Positions 53,875 to 62,956 are shown, numbered from the stretch's first letter. The stretch is DNA of 64,000 bases from JAGLSB01 sp023135955 (GCA_030673645.1 DAOVIO010000003.1:16072-80071), one strand, 5' to 3'. Numbers and translations are program-made. Notes: generated from the letters alone by a model not told the origin.

Positions 53875-53954
53875 TGTGAAAATTCAATTTTGCTTATTCA
53901 GGATAAATTTTCGCTTCTAAAAATTATTAATCGTAAATCTTAAAATAATAATAT

Positions 53955-55289
53955 ATGAAAATCTCTATTGTAGGAACTGGATATGTTGGTTTGGTTTCAG
54001 GTACATGTTTTGCTGAAACAGGAATTAGTGTTTCGTGTATTGATATTGACAAAAAAAAGATTCAGAATCTTAATAAGGGCATTATTCCAATATATGAACC
54101 AGGTCTTGAAACAATGATTGAGAACAACGTTAAGAAAAGCAGACTTTCATTCAGCACCAATCTCAATTTAAGTATTCATGAATGCGAAGCTGTATTTATT
54201 GCTGTTGGAACACCTCCCGACGAGGACGGAAGTGCTGACTTAAAATATGTTTTAGATGTCGCTAAAGAAATTGGACAATATATGACCAATTACATTGTTG
54301 TAGTTGACAAAAGTACAGTTCCTATCGGCACTGCTGAAAAAGTCAGAAATGTCATTCAAACTGAGCTGGATAAAAGAAATTCTAATTTAAAATTTGATGT
54401 AGCATCGAATCCCGAATTCCTAAAAGAGGGTGCAGCCATTCAAGATTTTCTTAAACCCGATAGAATTGTTGTGGGAATTGATTCTGAAAAATCGAAGAAA
54501 GTTTTGCAGAGACTGTATAAACCTTTTCTTTTAAATGGCCATCCACTATTATTTATGGATATTCCTTCTGCCGAATTGACAAAATATGCCGCAAATGCAA
54601 TGCTGGCTACAAAAATTAGTTTTATGAACGATATTGCCAACCTTTGTGAAATTGTTGGGGCAGATGTAAATAATGTAAGAAAGGGAATTGGAAGTGATAG
54701 CAGGATAGGCACTAAATTTATCTACCCCGGAGCGGGATATGGAGGCTCTTGCTTTCCGAAAGATGTGCAAGCACTTATAAAAACTTCAAAAGAATTCAAC
54801 TATTCACTCGATATTCTTCAATCAGTAGAGAACGTTAACGAAAGACAAAAAAAAGTTATTCCTGCCAAAGTTCTAAATCATTTTGATAATGATCTAGAAG
54901 GTAGGACAATAGCACTATGGGGATTATCCTTCAAACCAAAGACAGATGATATGCGGGAGGCGCCGTCGCTGGTTATAATAGAAGAAATATTAAAAGCAGG
55001 AGCAAAAATTAAGGCTTACGATCCTGTTGCAAATAATGAAGCAAAAAGAAAAATTGGAGATACAATTGATTATTCTGATGACATGTATGAAGCTATTATT
55101 GATGTTGATGCTCTCATTATAATAACAGAATGGCCAGAATTCAGGGTTCCTAATTACAAGGTTATGGACAAACTTATGAAAGATAAACTTATATTTGATG
55201 GAAGAAATATTTATGAACCAACCGAAATGGAAGAATATGGTTACACATATTATAGTATTGGCAGAGCAACAGTAAATAAACTAAAATAA
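53955..55289 (+). CDS. ugd: UDP-glucose 6-dehydrogenase
   Basis: 444 residues. NAD-binding GTGYVGLVSGTCFAETG near 7, AVGTPPDEDGSADL near 85, catalytic Cys in PGAGYGGSCFPKD near 255-263, and the C-terminal domain with LWGLSFKPKTDDMREAPS. It oxidises UDP-glucose to UDP-glucuronate in two NAD-dependent steps. The next gene, UDP-glucuronate decarboxylase, starts in its stop codon (one-base overlap TAATG), so the product is directly consumed by the neighbour to make UDP-xylose. Confidence 0.96.
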   Translation: MKISIVGTGYVGLVSGTCFAETGISVSCIDIDKKKIQNLNKGIIPIYEPGLETMIENNVKKSRLSFSTNLNLSIHECEAVFIAVGTPPDEDGSADLKYVLDVAKEIGQYMTNYIVVVDKSTVPIGTAEKVRNVIQTELDKRNSNLKFDVASNPEFLKEGAAIQDFLKPDRIVVGIDSEKSKKVLQRLYKPFLLNGHPLLFMDIPSAELTKYAANAMLATKISFMNDIANLCEIVGADVNNVRKGIGSDSRIGTKFIYPGAGYGGSCFPKDVQALIKTSKEFNYSLDILQSVENVNERQKKVIPAKVLNHFDNDLEGRTIALWGLSFKPKTDDMREAPSLVIIEEILKAGAKIKAYDPVANNEAKRKIGDTIDYSDDMYEAIIDVDALIIITEWPEFRVPNYKVMDKLMKDKLIFDGRNIYEPTEMEEYGYTYYSIGRATVNKLK

Positions 55290-56245
55290 TGAAGAGAATT
55301 CTTGTTACCGGTGGTGCCGGCTTTATTGGGAGTCATTTATGTGAGCGACTTTTAAATGAAAATAATGAAGTAATATGTCTTGATAATTTCTTTACAGGCT
55401 CCAAACGAAATATTGTCCACCTTCTTAGCAATCCATATTTTGAATTAGTAAGGCATGATGTTACTCAAGCCTTTTATATTGAGGTAGATGAAATATACAA
55501 TCTGGCTTGCCCTGCTTCTCCGGTTCATTATCAGTTTAACCCGATAAAGACTGTAAAAACATCTGTGATGGGTGCGATAAATATGCTCGGACTCGCAAAA
55601 AGAATAAAAGCAAAAGTTCTGCAGGCATCTACTAGTGAGGTTTATGGTGACCCTCATATTCACCCTCAAAAAGAAGACTATTGGGGAAATGTAAATCCGA
55701 TTGGAATAAGATCTTGTTATGATGAAGGCAAAAGATGTAGCGAAACATTGTTCATGGATTATCACCATCAAAACGATGTAAAAATCAAAATAATCAGAAT
55801 TTTTAATACTTATGGGCCCAATATGCATCCTAATGATGGAAGAGTAGTTTCGAATTTTATCGTTCAGGCTCTAAAAGGTAATGATATTACAATATACGGT
55901 GATGGCAGTCAGACTCGTAGTTTTCAATATGTTGACGACCTGGTAGAAGGGATGATAAGGATGATGAATACTGGCGAAAATATTACAGGACCTGTCAATA
56001 TTGGTAATCCTGGTGAATATAAGATAAAAGAACTCGCAGAGATCATTATTAAAATGACAGGATCGAAGTCTAAGATTACATATTTACCTTTACCTAAAGA
56101 TGATCCGATTCAAAGAAAACCGGATATTACTTATGCAAAGGAAATACTTAATAACTGGGAACCTGAGGTTGAATTGCAGGCAGGTCTCAGTAAAACTATC
56201 GCCTATTTCGATAAAATTATTTCTGAAAATATTGAATTTAGCTAG
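55289..56245 (+). CDS. UDP-glucuronate decarboxylase (UDP-xylose synthase)
   Basis: 318 residues, an extended short-chain dehydrogenase. Rossmann motif TGGAGFIGSHLCE near 6, catalytic STSEVYGDPHIHPQ and the YxxxK in SCYDEGKRCSE near 145-150, and PVNIGNPGEYKIKELAEII, all typical of UXS. It decarboxylates UDP-glucuronate to UDP-xylose via a 4-keto intermediate. Translational coupling with ugd supports the pathway. Xylose or derived 4-keto-pentose sugars are therefore expected in a surface polysaccharide. Confidence 0.94.
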   Translation: MKRILVTGGAGFIGSHLCERLLNENNEVICLDNFFTGSKRNIVHLLSNPYFELVRHDVTQAFYIEVDEIYNLACPASPVHYQFNPIKTVKTSVMGAINMLGLAKRIKAKVLQASTSEVYGDPHIHPQKEDYWGNVNPIGIRSCYDEGKRCSETLFMDYHHQNDVKIKIIRIFNTYGPNMHPNDGRVVSNFIVQALKGNDITIYGDGSQTRSFQYVDDLVEGMIRMMNTGENITGPVNIGNPGEYKIKELAEIIIKMTGSKSKITYLPLPKDDPIQRKPDITYAKEILNNWEPEVELQAGLSKTIAYFDKIISENIEFS

Positions 56246-56316
56246 ATTATTCGAGTACTATTCTCTTAATATAAATCGTTAATACTATTAATGTCAAATA
56301 AAAAATATTTATTCAA

Positions 56317-57204
56317 ATGAAAGGAATTATCCTTGCTGGTGGAGCCGGTACCAGATTATACCCCTTAACAAAGAGTATTTCAAAACAAATCATTCCTGTA
56401 TATGATAAGCCAATGATTTATTACCCATTGTCTGTATTGTTATTATCAGGAATTAAAGAAATACTAATTATCTCAACTCCGAAAGATTTACCTCTATATA
56501 TTGACTTATTAAAAGATGGATCACAATTAGGAATCAGTATTGAATACGCAGAACAGCCCTCTCCCGACGGTTTGGCACAGGCATTTCTTATTGGTGAAGA
56601 TTTTATTAATAATGAACCAGTTTGTCTTATCCTTGGTGACAATATTTTTTATGGTCAGAGTTTTGGGAAGACTTTATTGGATACATCAAACTTAAAAACA
56701 GGAGCAGTAGTTTTTGGATATTATGTAAATGACCCAGAAAGATATGGTGTGGTCGAATTTGATGAAAATGGAAATGCCCTCAGCCTGGAAGAAAAGCCGA
56801 ATGAGCCTAAATCCAATTATGCTGTAACTGGCTTATATTTTTATGACAATACTGTTGTAGAAAAAGCTAAGTCTTTAGAACCTTCACCAAGGGGTGAACT
56901 GGAAATTACTGATCTGAACAAACTATATCTGCAAGAAAACAAACTAAATGTTCAACTTATGGGTCGTGGAATGGCCTGGCTCGATACCGGAACACATGAG
57001 AGTCTTTTACAAGCATCAAATTTTATTTACACCATTGAGGAAAGACAAGGACTTAAGATTTCTTGTATTGAAGAGATTGCCTATAAAAGAAAATTCATAG
57101 ATAAAGAGCAGCTACTTCAGTTAGCCAAAGAACATGGAAATAGTCCTTATGGCGACTACCTGAGAAGTATCGCAAATGAAAAAGTATTTGTATTCCAAAA
57201 ATGA
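56317..57204 (+). CDS. rfbA: Glucose-1-phosphate thymidylyltransferase
   Basis: 295 residues. Nucleotidyltransferase motif LAGGAGTRLYPLTKSISKQ near 6-24, metal-site region LILGDNIFYG near 107, and EEKPNEPKSNYAVTGLYFYD. Makes dTDP-glucose from glucose 1-phosphate and dTTP, the entry to dTDP-rhamnose and related deoxysugars. It is followed after 25 bases by rfbC. Confidence 0.97.
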   Translation: MKGIILAGGAGTRLYPLTKSISKQIIPVYDKPMIYYPLSVLLLSGIKEILIISTPKDLPLYIDLLKDGSQLGISIEYAEQPSPDGLAQAFLIGEDFINNEPVCLILGDNIFYGQSFGKTLLDTSNLKTGAVVFGYYVNDPERYGVVEFDENGNALSLEEKPNEPKSNYAVTGLYFYDNTVVEKAKSLEPSPRGELEITDLNKLYLQENKLNVQLMGRGMAWLDTGTHESLLQASNFIYTIEERQGLKISCIEEIAYKRKFIDKEQLLQLAKEHGNSPYGDYLRSIANEKVFVFQK

Positions 57205-57229
57205 ACAAATTAGCTGAATCCAATCTACT

Positions 57230-57781
57230 ATGCTTGTAACAGAAACAAAAATAAATGGTTTATATATTATTGAACCAAAAGTATTTACCGATAGCCGAGG
57301 TTATTTTTTTGAAAGCTTCAATTTGAAATATTTTCGTGAAAAAGGTTTGAATTTGAATATTATTCAGGATAATCAATCTAAGTCCCAATATGGAGTAATT
57401 AGAGGATTGCACTATCAAAAATCACCTCATGCTCAAACAAAACTTCTTAGAGTATTGGAGGGAAAAATCTTTGATGTGGCTGTGGACATGAGAAAGAGTT
57501 CCCCCGATTTTGGCAAATGGTTTGGAATAGAACTTTCTGACGAAAACAAGAAACAAATTCTCATTCCCAAAGGCTTTGCACATGGATTCTCTGTTTTAAG
57601 TGAAACAGCGGTTGTAATGTACAAATGTGATGAATACTATCATCCCGAATCAGAAGGTGGAATAATTTATAATGATAGGGACATGAATATTGACTGGCAA
57701 GTTGAAGAAGGAAAAGAAATTATATCCGAAAAAGATACCAGACTTTCTCTTTTTAAAGATTCAGATTATTATTTCGATTAA
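57230..57781 (+). CDS. rfbC: dTDP-4-dehydrorhamnose 3,5-epimerase
   Basis: 183 residues. Cupin-fold epimerase with DSRGYFFESFN near 21, QDNQSKSQYGVIRGLHYQ near 47-64 (catalytic His), FDVAVDMRKSSP and PKGFAHGFSVLSE. It epimerises the 4-keto sugar made by RfbB. Between rfbA and rfbD, as usual, but rfbB itself is not found in the window. Confidence 0.96.
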   Translation: MLVTETKINGLYIIEPKVFTDSRGYFFESFNLKYFREKGLNLNIIQDNQSKSQYGVIRGLHYQKSPHAQTKLLRVLEGKIFDVAVDMRKSSPDFGKWFGIELSDENKKQILIPKGFAHGFSVLSETAVVMYKCDEYYHPESEGGIIYNDRDMNIDWQVEEGKEIISEKDTRLSLFKDSDYYFD

Positions 57782-57801
57782 TAAAGAAACTAACTCTCAT
57801 T

Positions 57802-58656
57802 ATGAAGATCCTGATTACCGGCTCAAAGGGTCAGCTTGGCCAATCGATAAAAAAAATTGAGGATGATTATCCACAGCTAGATATTGTATATACAGATATT
57901 GAAGAATTAGATATTCTGTCTCGCGATCAAGTTAAGACATTTATAAATAATCTCCATCCCAACTTTCTTATTAACTGTGCTGCCTATACGGCGGTTGATA
58001 AAGCTGAAGATAATCAGGTTTCTGCCGCTAGCTTAAATAGCATCGCACCCGGATTGCTAGCTGAAATAATGAATCAGATTGACGGGAAAACTATTCATAT
58101 TAGCACCGATTACGTTTTTGATGGTAAAAAAGGTAGAGATTATCTTGAAAATGATAAACCTACAGCCTGTACCGTTTATGGTAAAACGAAGGCTGACGGA
58201 GAAAAAAATGTTCTTAAATATCCTGGGACCTATGTCATTCGCACATCATGGTTATATAGTGAATTTGGAAATAACTTTTTCAAGACAATGCACAGACTAT
58301 TGAATGAAAGAGATGAGATTAAAGTGGTAAATGACCAAATAGGAACTCCTACTTATGCTACGGATCTTGCAAGAATGTTATTGTCATTTGTCGATCTGAC
58401 AAACAAAAAGAAAATTGAAGAAGGAATCTATCATTTTTCAAATGACGGAATAGTTAGCTGGTACGATTTTGCAAAAGAAATTGCACTTAGATTAAATTCA
58501 TCTTGTATAATTCACCCGATTCCTACTTCTGAATTCCCCTTGCCTGCAGAACGTCCCCCATACAGTGTAATGAACAAAGAGAAAATAAAAAAACTAGGAC
58601 TTTTTGTTCCTGAATGGAAAGAAAGTCTTGATATTTGTATTGCGAATTATAATTAG
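57802..58656 (+). CDS. rfbD: dTDP-4-dehydrorhamnose reductase
   Basis: 284 residues of the RmlD family. NAD(P) motif ITGSKGQLGQSI near 4-15, INCAAYTAVDKAEDN, HISTDYVFDG, and the catalytic YGKTKADGE near 130. It reduces the 4-keto sugar to dTDP-L-rhamnose. Last gene of the rfbACD run; a phosphohexomutase starts 68 bases downstream on the same strand. Confidence 0.96.
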   Translation: MKILITGSKGQLGQSIKKIEDDYPQLDIVYTDIEELDILSRDQVKTFINNLHPNFLINCAAYTAVDKAEDNQVSAASLNSIAPGLLAEIMNQIDGKTIHISTDYVFDGKKGRDYLENDKPTACTVYGKTKADGEKNVLKYPGTYVIRTSWLYSEFGNNFFKTMHRLLNERDEIKVVNDQIGTPTYATDLARMLLSFVDLTNKKKIEEGIYHFSNDGIVSWYDFAKEIALRLNSSCIIHPIPTSEFPLPAERPPYSVMNKEKIKKLGLFVPEWKESLDICIANYN

Positions 58657-58723
58657 AGTAATCAAAAAGGGCTAATATTTCTTTGGCCATATTATAAGCG
58701 CCTGAATTTTAAAATAACATATC

Positions 58724-60454
58724 ATGTTAGAGCAAATTAAAGCAAATGCCCAAGCTTGGTTAGAGCCTGGATTTGACAAAAAAACCAGGGATAGAGTCCA
58801 ATATTTATTGGAAAATGATGAAAAAGAGCTAACAGAATCTTTTTATAAATATCTGGAGTTTGGAACAGGTGGATTAAGAGGTATAATGGGCGTAGGGACC
58901 AACAGAATGAATATTTATACTCTTGGTATGGCAACTCAGGGATTAGCAAATTATCTGAAAAAGGAATTCGATGCTTTAGATCAAATTTCTGTTGTTATCG
59001 CCCACGATTGCCGCAACAACAGTCAATTGTATGCTGAAACTACTGCCAGAATATTTAGCTCGAATGGAATTAAAGCATATTTGTTTGATGCATTGCGACC
59101 AACTCCGGAGTTAAGTTTTGCCATCCGACATCTAAAAGCACAGAGCGGAGTAGTTATCACAGCATCACATAATCCAAAAGAATATAATGGCTATAAAGCA
59201 TATTGGGACGATGGAGGGCAAATTATTTCTCCACATGACACAAATATTATTGAAGAAGTTAAGAAAATCAACTCTGTCGATATTATAGATTTTAAAGGAA
59301 ATGATGATTTAATAGAAATAATTGGGTCTGAAATTGATGAAATTTATATTAATAAACTAAAAACACTTTCTGTTAATCCGGATATTATTGAAAGAAACTC
59401 TAATCTTAAAATTGTCTACACCCCAATCCATGGAACTGGTGTGAAACTTGTCCCTATGTCACTGAGGGCCTTTGGATTCAAAAATATTTATAATATCCCT
59501 GAGCAGGACGTAACAGATGGTAATTTTCCAACTGTTGTCTCTCCAAATCCAGAAGAATCGGCAGCCTTAAAGATGGCTCTCGAAAAAGCTGAAGAGATTG
59601 ATGCCGATCTTGTTATGGCTACAGACCCTGATGCTGACCGGGTAGGCATTGCAGTGAAAAACAGAGAAGGAAAAATTAATCTTTTAAATGGAAATCAAAC
59701 TGCATCGCTTTTAATATATTATCTCTTGAATGCATGGGCAGATAACAACAAAATAAAAGGCAATGAATATATCTGCAAGACCATTGTAACTACAGATTTG
59801 CTAAACAAAATGGCTGAGAAATTCGGTGTTGAACATTTTGATGTCTTAACCGGATTCAAATATATTGCAGACATTATTAAAAGATATGAAGGAAAAAAAC
59901 AATTTATTGCTGGTGGTGAAGAAAGTTATGGATACCTGGCAGGAGAGTTTGTAAGAGATAAAGATGCCGTAATTTCATGTGCACTTTTTGCCGAAGTAAC
60001 TGCTTGGGCAAAAGATCAGAACAAATCATTATTCGATATCCTTATTGATATCTATTTAGAATATGGATTTTATCTGGAATCCCTAAGATCAGTGGTTAGA
60101 AAGGGAATTGCTGGGGCTGAAGAAATTCAGAAACTGATGGCAGATTTCAGGGATAACCCTCCCCTATCTGTAGGCGGATCGAAAGTTTTAACTATTCACG
60201 ATTATCAGTTAAGTATAACATATAATAAAGAGACTGGTGAAGAAACAAAAATAGATCTGCCACAATCTAACGTTCTACAATTTATAACAGAAGACGGAAC
60301 AAAAATCTCTATTCGACCTTCCGGTACCGAACCGAAAATCAAATTTTACTTTAGTGTGAATGAAAAACTTCCATCCAGAGAGGATTATGAAGGAGTGAAG
60401 AAAAGGCTCGAAGACAAGATAAAACTTATAATAGAGGAATTGAAGCTCGATTAG
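58724..60454 (+). CDS. Phosphoglucomutase/phosphomannomutase family enzyme
   Basis: 576 residues, the long alpha-D-phosphohexomutase type (PgcA/PGM2-like). Phosphoserine loop TASHNPKEYNGYKAYW near 144, metal site ATDPDADRVG near 300, sugar-binding GGEESYGY near 397, and phosphate-binding RPSGTEPKIKFY near 528. It interconverts glucose (or mannose) 6- and 1-phosphates, supplying glucose 1-phosphate for RfbA and for UDP-glucose, the Ugd substrate. Its place at the end of the nucleotide-sugar cluster fits this. Confidence 0.94.
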   Translation: MLEQIKANAQAWLEPGFDKKTRDRVQYLLENDEKELTESFYKYLEFGTGGLRGIMGVGTNRMNIYTLGMATQGLANYLKKEFDALDQISVVIAHDCRNNSQLYAETTARIFSSNGIKAYLFDALRPTPELSFAIRHLKAQSGVVITASHNPKEYNGYKAYWDDGGQIISPHDTNIIEEVKKINSVDIIDFKGNDDLIEIIGSEIDEIYINKLKTLSVNPDIIERNSNLKIVYTPIHGTGVKLVPMSLRAFGFKNIYNIPEQDVTDGNFPTVVSPNPEESAALKMALEKAEEIDADLVMATDPDADRVGIAVKNREGKINLLNGNQTASLLIYYLLNAWADNNKIKGNEYICKTIVTTDLLNKMAEKFGVEHFDVLTGFKYIADIIKRYEGKKQFIAGGEESYGYLAGEFVRDKDAVISCALFAEVTAWAKDQNKSLFDILIDIYLEYGFYLESLRSVVRKGIAGAEEIQKLMADFRDNPPLSVGGSKVLTIHDYQLSITYNKETGEETKIDLPQSNVLQFITEDGTKISIRPSGTEPKIKFYFSVNEKLPSREDYEGVKKRLEDKIKLIIEELKLD

Positions 60455-60480
60455 GTTTATAATTGTTCTTTCAATAAGTT

Positions 60481-60871
60481 GCCCCTTCAGGGCGAAAAAC
60501 ATAAATATCTCCTAAATACCCAAGGCGTTGCCTTTGGGCTAAATTAAGCTGTCCCGATGTACATCGGGACGAAAACAAAATCATCAATTAACATTTGATA
60601 TTGCTAACTTATGTTAGCTCATATATTCATTAATGTAATATTGACGGAAAAAACGCAGCGTATCATTGATTTTTTTCAATCAATTACCATGCAGCAGATC
60701 TTGAAGTATAAACTGGAAAATTATGGTCAGTCGCAGCAAGCTGCAGGCAATTAAACCACTTAAAATTAAAGTCCGGGTTGAAAGCCCAGATTACTTCAAC
60801 CCAAAGGCAACGCCTTGGGTATTGGAAACACCCCAATGCAGCGTCCTGAAAGGGCAATTTATTCTGCACAT
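60481..60871. repeat. Inverted repeat array of REP-like elements
   Basis: CCCAAGGCGTTGCCTTTGGG (60519-60538) recurs as its exact reverse complement at 60800-60819; each copy is itself a near-palindrome. Outside them stand GCCCCTTCAGGGC (60481-60493) and TCCTGAAAGGGC (60844-60855), again in opposite orientation, and between them GGGTTGAAAGCCC near 60775-60787. The whole looks like a pair of oppositely oriented, multi-hairpin repetitive elements of the kind linked to REP-associated Y1 transposases in other genomes. No transposase is present. Confidence 0.75.
60551..60570. repeat. Perfect 20-bp palindrome GTCCCGATGTACATCGGGAC
   Basis: Perfect dyad within the repeat array. Its 16-base core differs from the palindrome at 35693-35708 only by a symmetric G/A exchange, so the two probably belong to one dispersed family. 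Confidence 0.75.
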
Positions 60872-61136
60872 AATTATTTTTTGGAAGAGAAAGGAAAAAA
60901 AGAAGATAGACTAATTTGAAATGTCTAGAGTACATCTTTAATAATTAAAGGATTATTACTAACTTTAATTGTCAAAATTTAGGAGAGGAAGACAGAAAAG
61001 AACCAAGAAATTGCTGACAATTATTGAAGAGCTTCAAAATATTATTCTTATTATTTAAATGGAATCTATGGAATTGGTGGGGATTATGTTTTGTGGTTGA
61101 ATTGAAAATACTAAAAATCCTTAAAAATAAATTTAT

Positions 61137-61577
61137 ATGGAATGGGCATTAACACTTTTAGGATATCTTATTAAACCTTTTGAAAGAATTAGAAAACGTC
61201 CAATTGTTTTAGTTCATACTGCTGTTTTTTCAAATCCGTCACCTAATGTTAGTTTTTCTCCTTCATTAAAATATTTTATCAAGGTGATTAATCCGTCTGA
61301 AGTAAAAGATTACACAATAACTCATATTTGGATTGAAGATATGTCTAAACGATTTCATATACTAAATAGAGAAACTCATTTGCCACATAAACTAAAACCT
61401 TCTGATATATTTGAAACTTGGGTTGATGTATCAAAAATTAAAGATTCTAAAGAAAATGTATTCGTAAATGTAAGGGTCAAGCTTACAACTGGAAAAGTAT
61501 TAAAATCAAAACATAATAAAGATGTTCCTTTCGAAGGAATGATTGGAGGTATTAATGTGAGTGACTACCCAACCTAA
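61137..61577 (+). CDS. Unrecognised small protein (146 residues)
   Basis: No family is recognised. The N-terminus (MEWALTLLGYLIKPFERIRK) is amphipathic or a weak membrane anchor; the rest alternates short strands (LKYFIKVINPSEVKDYTITH, NVFVNVRVKLTTGKVLKSKH), consistent with a small immunoglobulin-like beta-sandwich. It is the first of three closely spaced same-strand small genes lying between a repeat array and a long gene-free stretch. Length and codon use are compatible with a real gene. Confidence 0.6.
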   Translation: MEWALTLLGYLIKPFERIRKRPIVLVHTAVFSNPSPNVSFSPSLKYFIKVINPSEVKDYTITHIWIEDMSKRFHILNRETHLPHKLKPSDIFETWVDVSKIKDSKENVFVNVRVKLTTGKVLKSKHNKDVPFEGMIGGINVSDYPT

Positions 61578-61613
61578 ATAAATTTGATTTATGTACAATT
61601 AAAAAACAACGAA

Positions 61614-61859
61614 ATGGAATCTTTTGGAAATAAACTTTATACTTCAATAGTTACATCTAAGAACCAACTATTCCTTCAAGGAGAAATGGCTCAAATAACG
61701 TACATTTCATTTGAAGAATCTGTGAAATGGATTGATAGTCGTAAAGAAGAAACTATAGTAGTTTCTTATCCAATTGGGTTACGAGCTGATAATACACCCA
61801 TAATGTGTGAGCCAAAAAATTACTCATACCTTTATAGTAAGATTCTAAAAAACAATTGA
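61614..61859 (+). CDS. Unrecognised small protein (81 residues)
   Basis: The frame can be read from a TTG at 61584, but the first ATG at 61614 (MESFGNKLYT) is preferred. The sequence (MAQITYISFEESVKWIDSRK, EETIVVSYPIGLRADNTPIM) resembles nothing I recognise; no signal peptide or membrane helix. It lies 36 bases after the previous small gene, and its stop is one base from the next start, which argues for a shared transcript. Confidence 0.55.
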   Translation: MESFGNKLYTSIVTSKNQLFLQGEMAQITYISFEESVKWIDSRKEETIVVSYPIGLRADNTPIMCEPKNYSYLYSKILKNN

Positions 61860-61860
61860 C

Positions 61861-62283
61861 ATGAAAAAAGCACTCCATTTCAGCATTTTAATTCTCCTTG
61901 CATCTACCCTCTCTGGTTTCAGCCAAAATACCGTATCCATGAAAAAATACAAGGCAACCATGGATTCAGTGGAATATTATAAAGATGAGGCAAATAAATA
62001 TCAGCTAGTGGCTCAACATGCTGTAAAAGAAGCTATGGAGCAGCAGGAATTAGCCATGTGGGCTCAGAAAGAAGCTATGATGCAGCAGGAATTAGCTATA
62101 ATAGCTCAGATAGAAGCTCAAGAGCAATACAAACTTGCTGCGGAAGCTACTGAAAGAGCCTTAATGTCTAAATGCGAAGCAGCAAGGCAGCAGGCTATCT
62201 CAGATGAATATTATCATACTATTACCATACTAAGAGATTCCATTAATATACTAAATCAACAGATACAGGAATTAAAACAATAA
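61861..62283 (+). CDS. Secreted coiled-coil protein with 14-residue repeats
   Basis: 140 residues with a signal peptide (MKKALHFSILILLASTLSGFSQ). The centre consists of three tandem 14-residue (two-heptad) repeats: KEAMEQQELAMWAQ, KEAMMQQELAIIAQ and the more divergent IEAQEQYKLAAEAT, encoded by 42-base units at 62026-62067, 62068-62109 and 62110-62151. The first two units are nearly identical in DNA, indicating recent duplication. A C-terminal helix (ILRDSINILNQQIQELKQ) completes a continuous coiled coil. Probably a periplasmic structural protein; function unknown. Confidence 0.7.
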   Translation: MKKALHFSILILLASTLSGFSQNTVSMKKYKATMDSVEYYKDEANKYQLVAQHAVKEAMEQQELAMWAQKEAMMQQELAIIAQIEAQEQYKLAAEATERALMSKCEAARQQAISDEYYHTITILRDSINILNQQIQELKQ

Positions 62284-62590
62284 TAGCATCATTTCAGAAG
62301 TATTTTGCACCCTATTTGTACATCAATTCCCTAACTGCCTGATATACAATTCGAGTTCGTTGCGTGAGGGATTAAGATATTTTATCTAAATAACTTTGCG
62401 ATATAATCAAATAGTTGGAACTATTTTTAATTCCTACTCAAATTAAAATTATTCTAGATAAATAGATAGAGTTAGGATTAAATCCTAATAATTGTATTTA
62501 TTCTAAATTAAAATAAAGTTATTGGTTTTATTACAATTGTATTAGACAATATTTCCAAACTATTTAATAATCAAGAATAAACACGACTAC

Positions 62591-62624
62591 TTTTCCACAA
62601 AAACAGACAGTCTTTTGTGGAAAA
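62591..62624. repeat. 12-bp perfect hairpin
   Basis: TTTTCCACAAAA (62591-62602) pairs with TTTTGTGGAAAA (62613-62624) over a 10-base loop. The A-rich 3' end and T-rich 5' end suggest that it is not a standard plus-strand terminator; on the minus strand it is the same shape. It may be a remnant of a mobile element end or a bidirectional structure. Confidence 0.5.
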
Positions 62625-62924
62625 ATGAAGGTCCAAAATCAGAATTATTCAGTATTTAGTTTCTAACTTTATATTGAATATTCAGCTATAACAATCCTTT
62701 AATAATCAGTAACTTCCAGCTTGCTTATATGAAAAACACAGAGGTAAATAAACAATTTGATTCTATTAAAAACGAATTGTCAGAAAACACGAGCTCTTGT
62801 AAAGGATAGTTAATCAATGGGTTGTGAGCTAAAGTTGAAAAGTTCTTAATATTGTTAGTAAATGCAACAGTCGATTTTTTGGTCTGTGAAGGGGGGTTGC
62901 ATAACTTGCAGAAGTTATTTGAAA

Positions 62925-62956
62925 TAAAAAAGAGGAGCAGTTAGAGCTACTCCTCT
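62925..62956 (-). terminator. Minus-strand intrinsic terminator in the gene-free region
   Basis: AGAGGAG (62931-62937) pairs with CTCCTCT (62950-62956), and on the minus strand the stem is followed by TTTTTTATTTC. It would end a minus-strand transcript from around 63 kb, yet no minus-strand gene is visible there. Confidence 0.65.

Larger units (their letters stand above)
53620..53954. other. Divergent intergenic region rpsA / ugd
   Basis: 335 AT-rich bases without a gene. It holds the rpsA promoter (53676-53707) on one side and a TATATTTG element (53867-53874) for ugd on the other. No hairpin of note was seen. Confidence 0.5.
60455..61136. other. Repeat-rich intergenic region after the nucleotide-sugar cluster
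   Basis: 682 bases with no supportable gene. Most of it (60481-60871) is an array of inverted repeats listed separately. The remainder (60872-61136) is plain AT-rich DNA leading to the small gene at 61137. Frames on both strands across the repeats are considered spurious. Confidence 0.7.

Noticed and set aside
60684..60935. 83-codon minus-strand frame and a 63-codon plus-strand frame (60723-60914) in the repeat array
   Set aside because: Both lie across the inverted repeats; the residue phrases come from the repeat DNA and show no protein-like composition.
62729..62809. 26-codon frame beginning MKNTEVNKQFDSIKNELS
   Set aside because: Too short to support alone; could be the start of a decayed gene, but no continuation is found in any frame.
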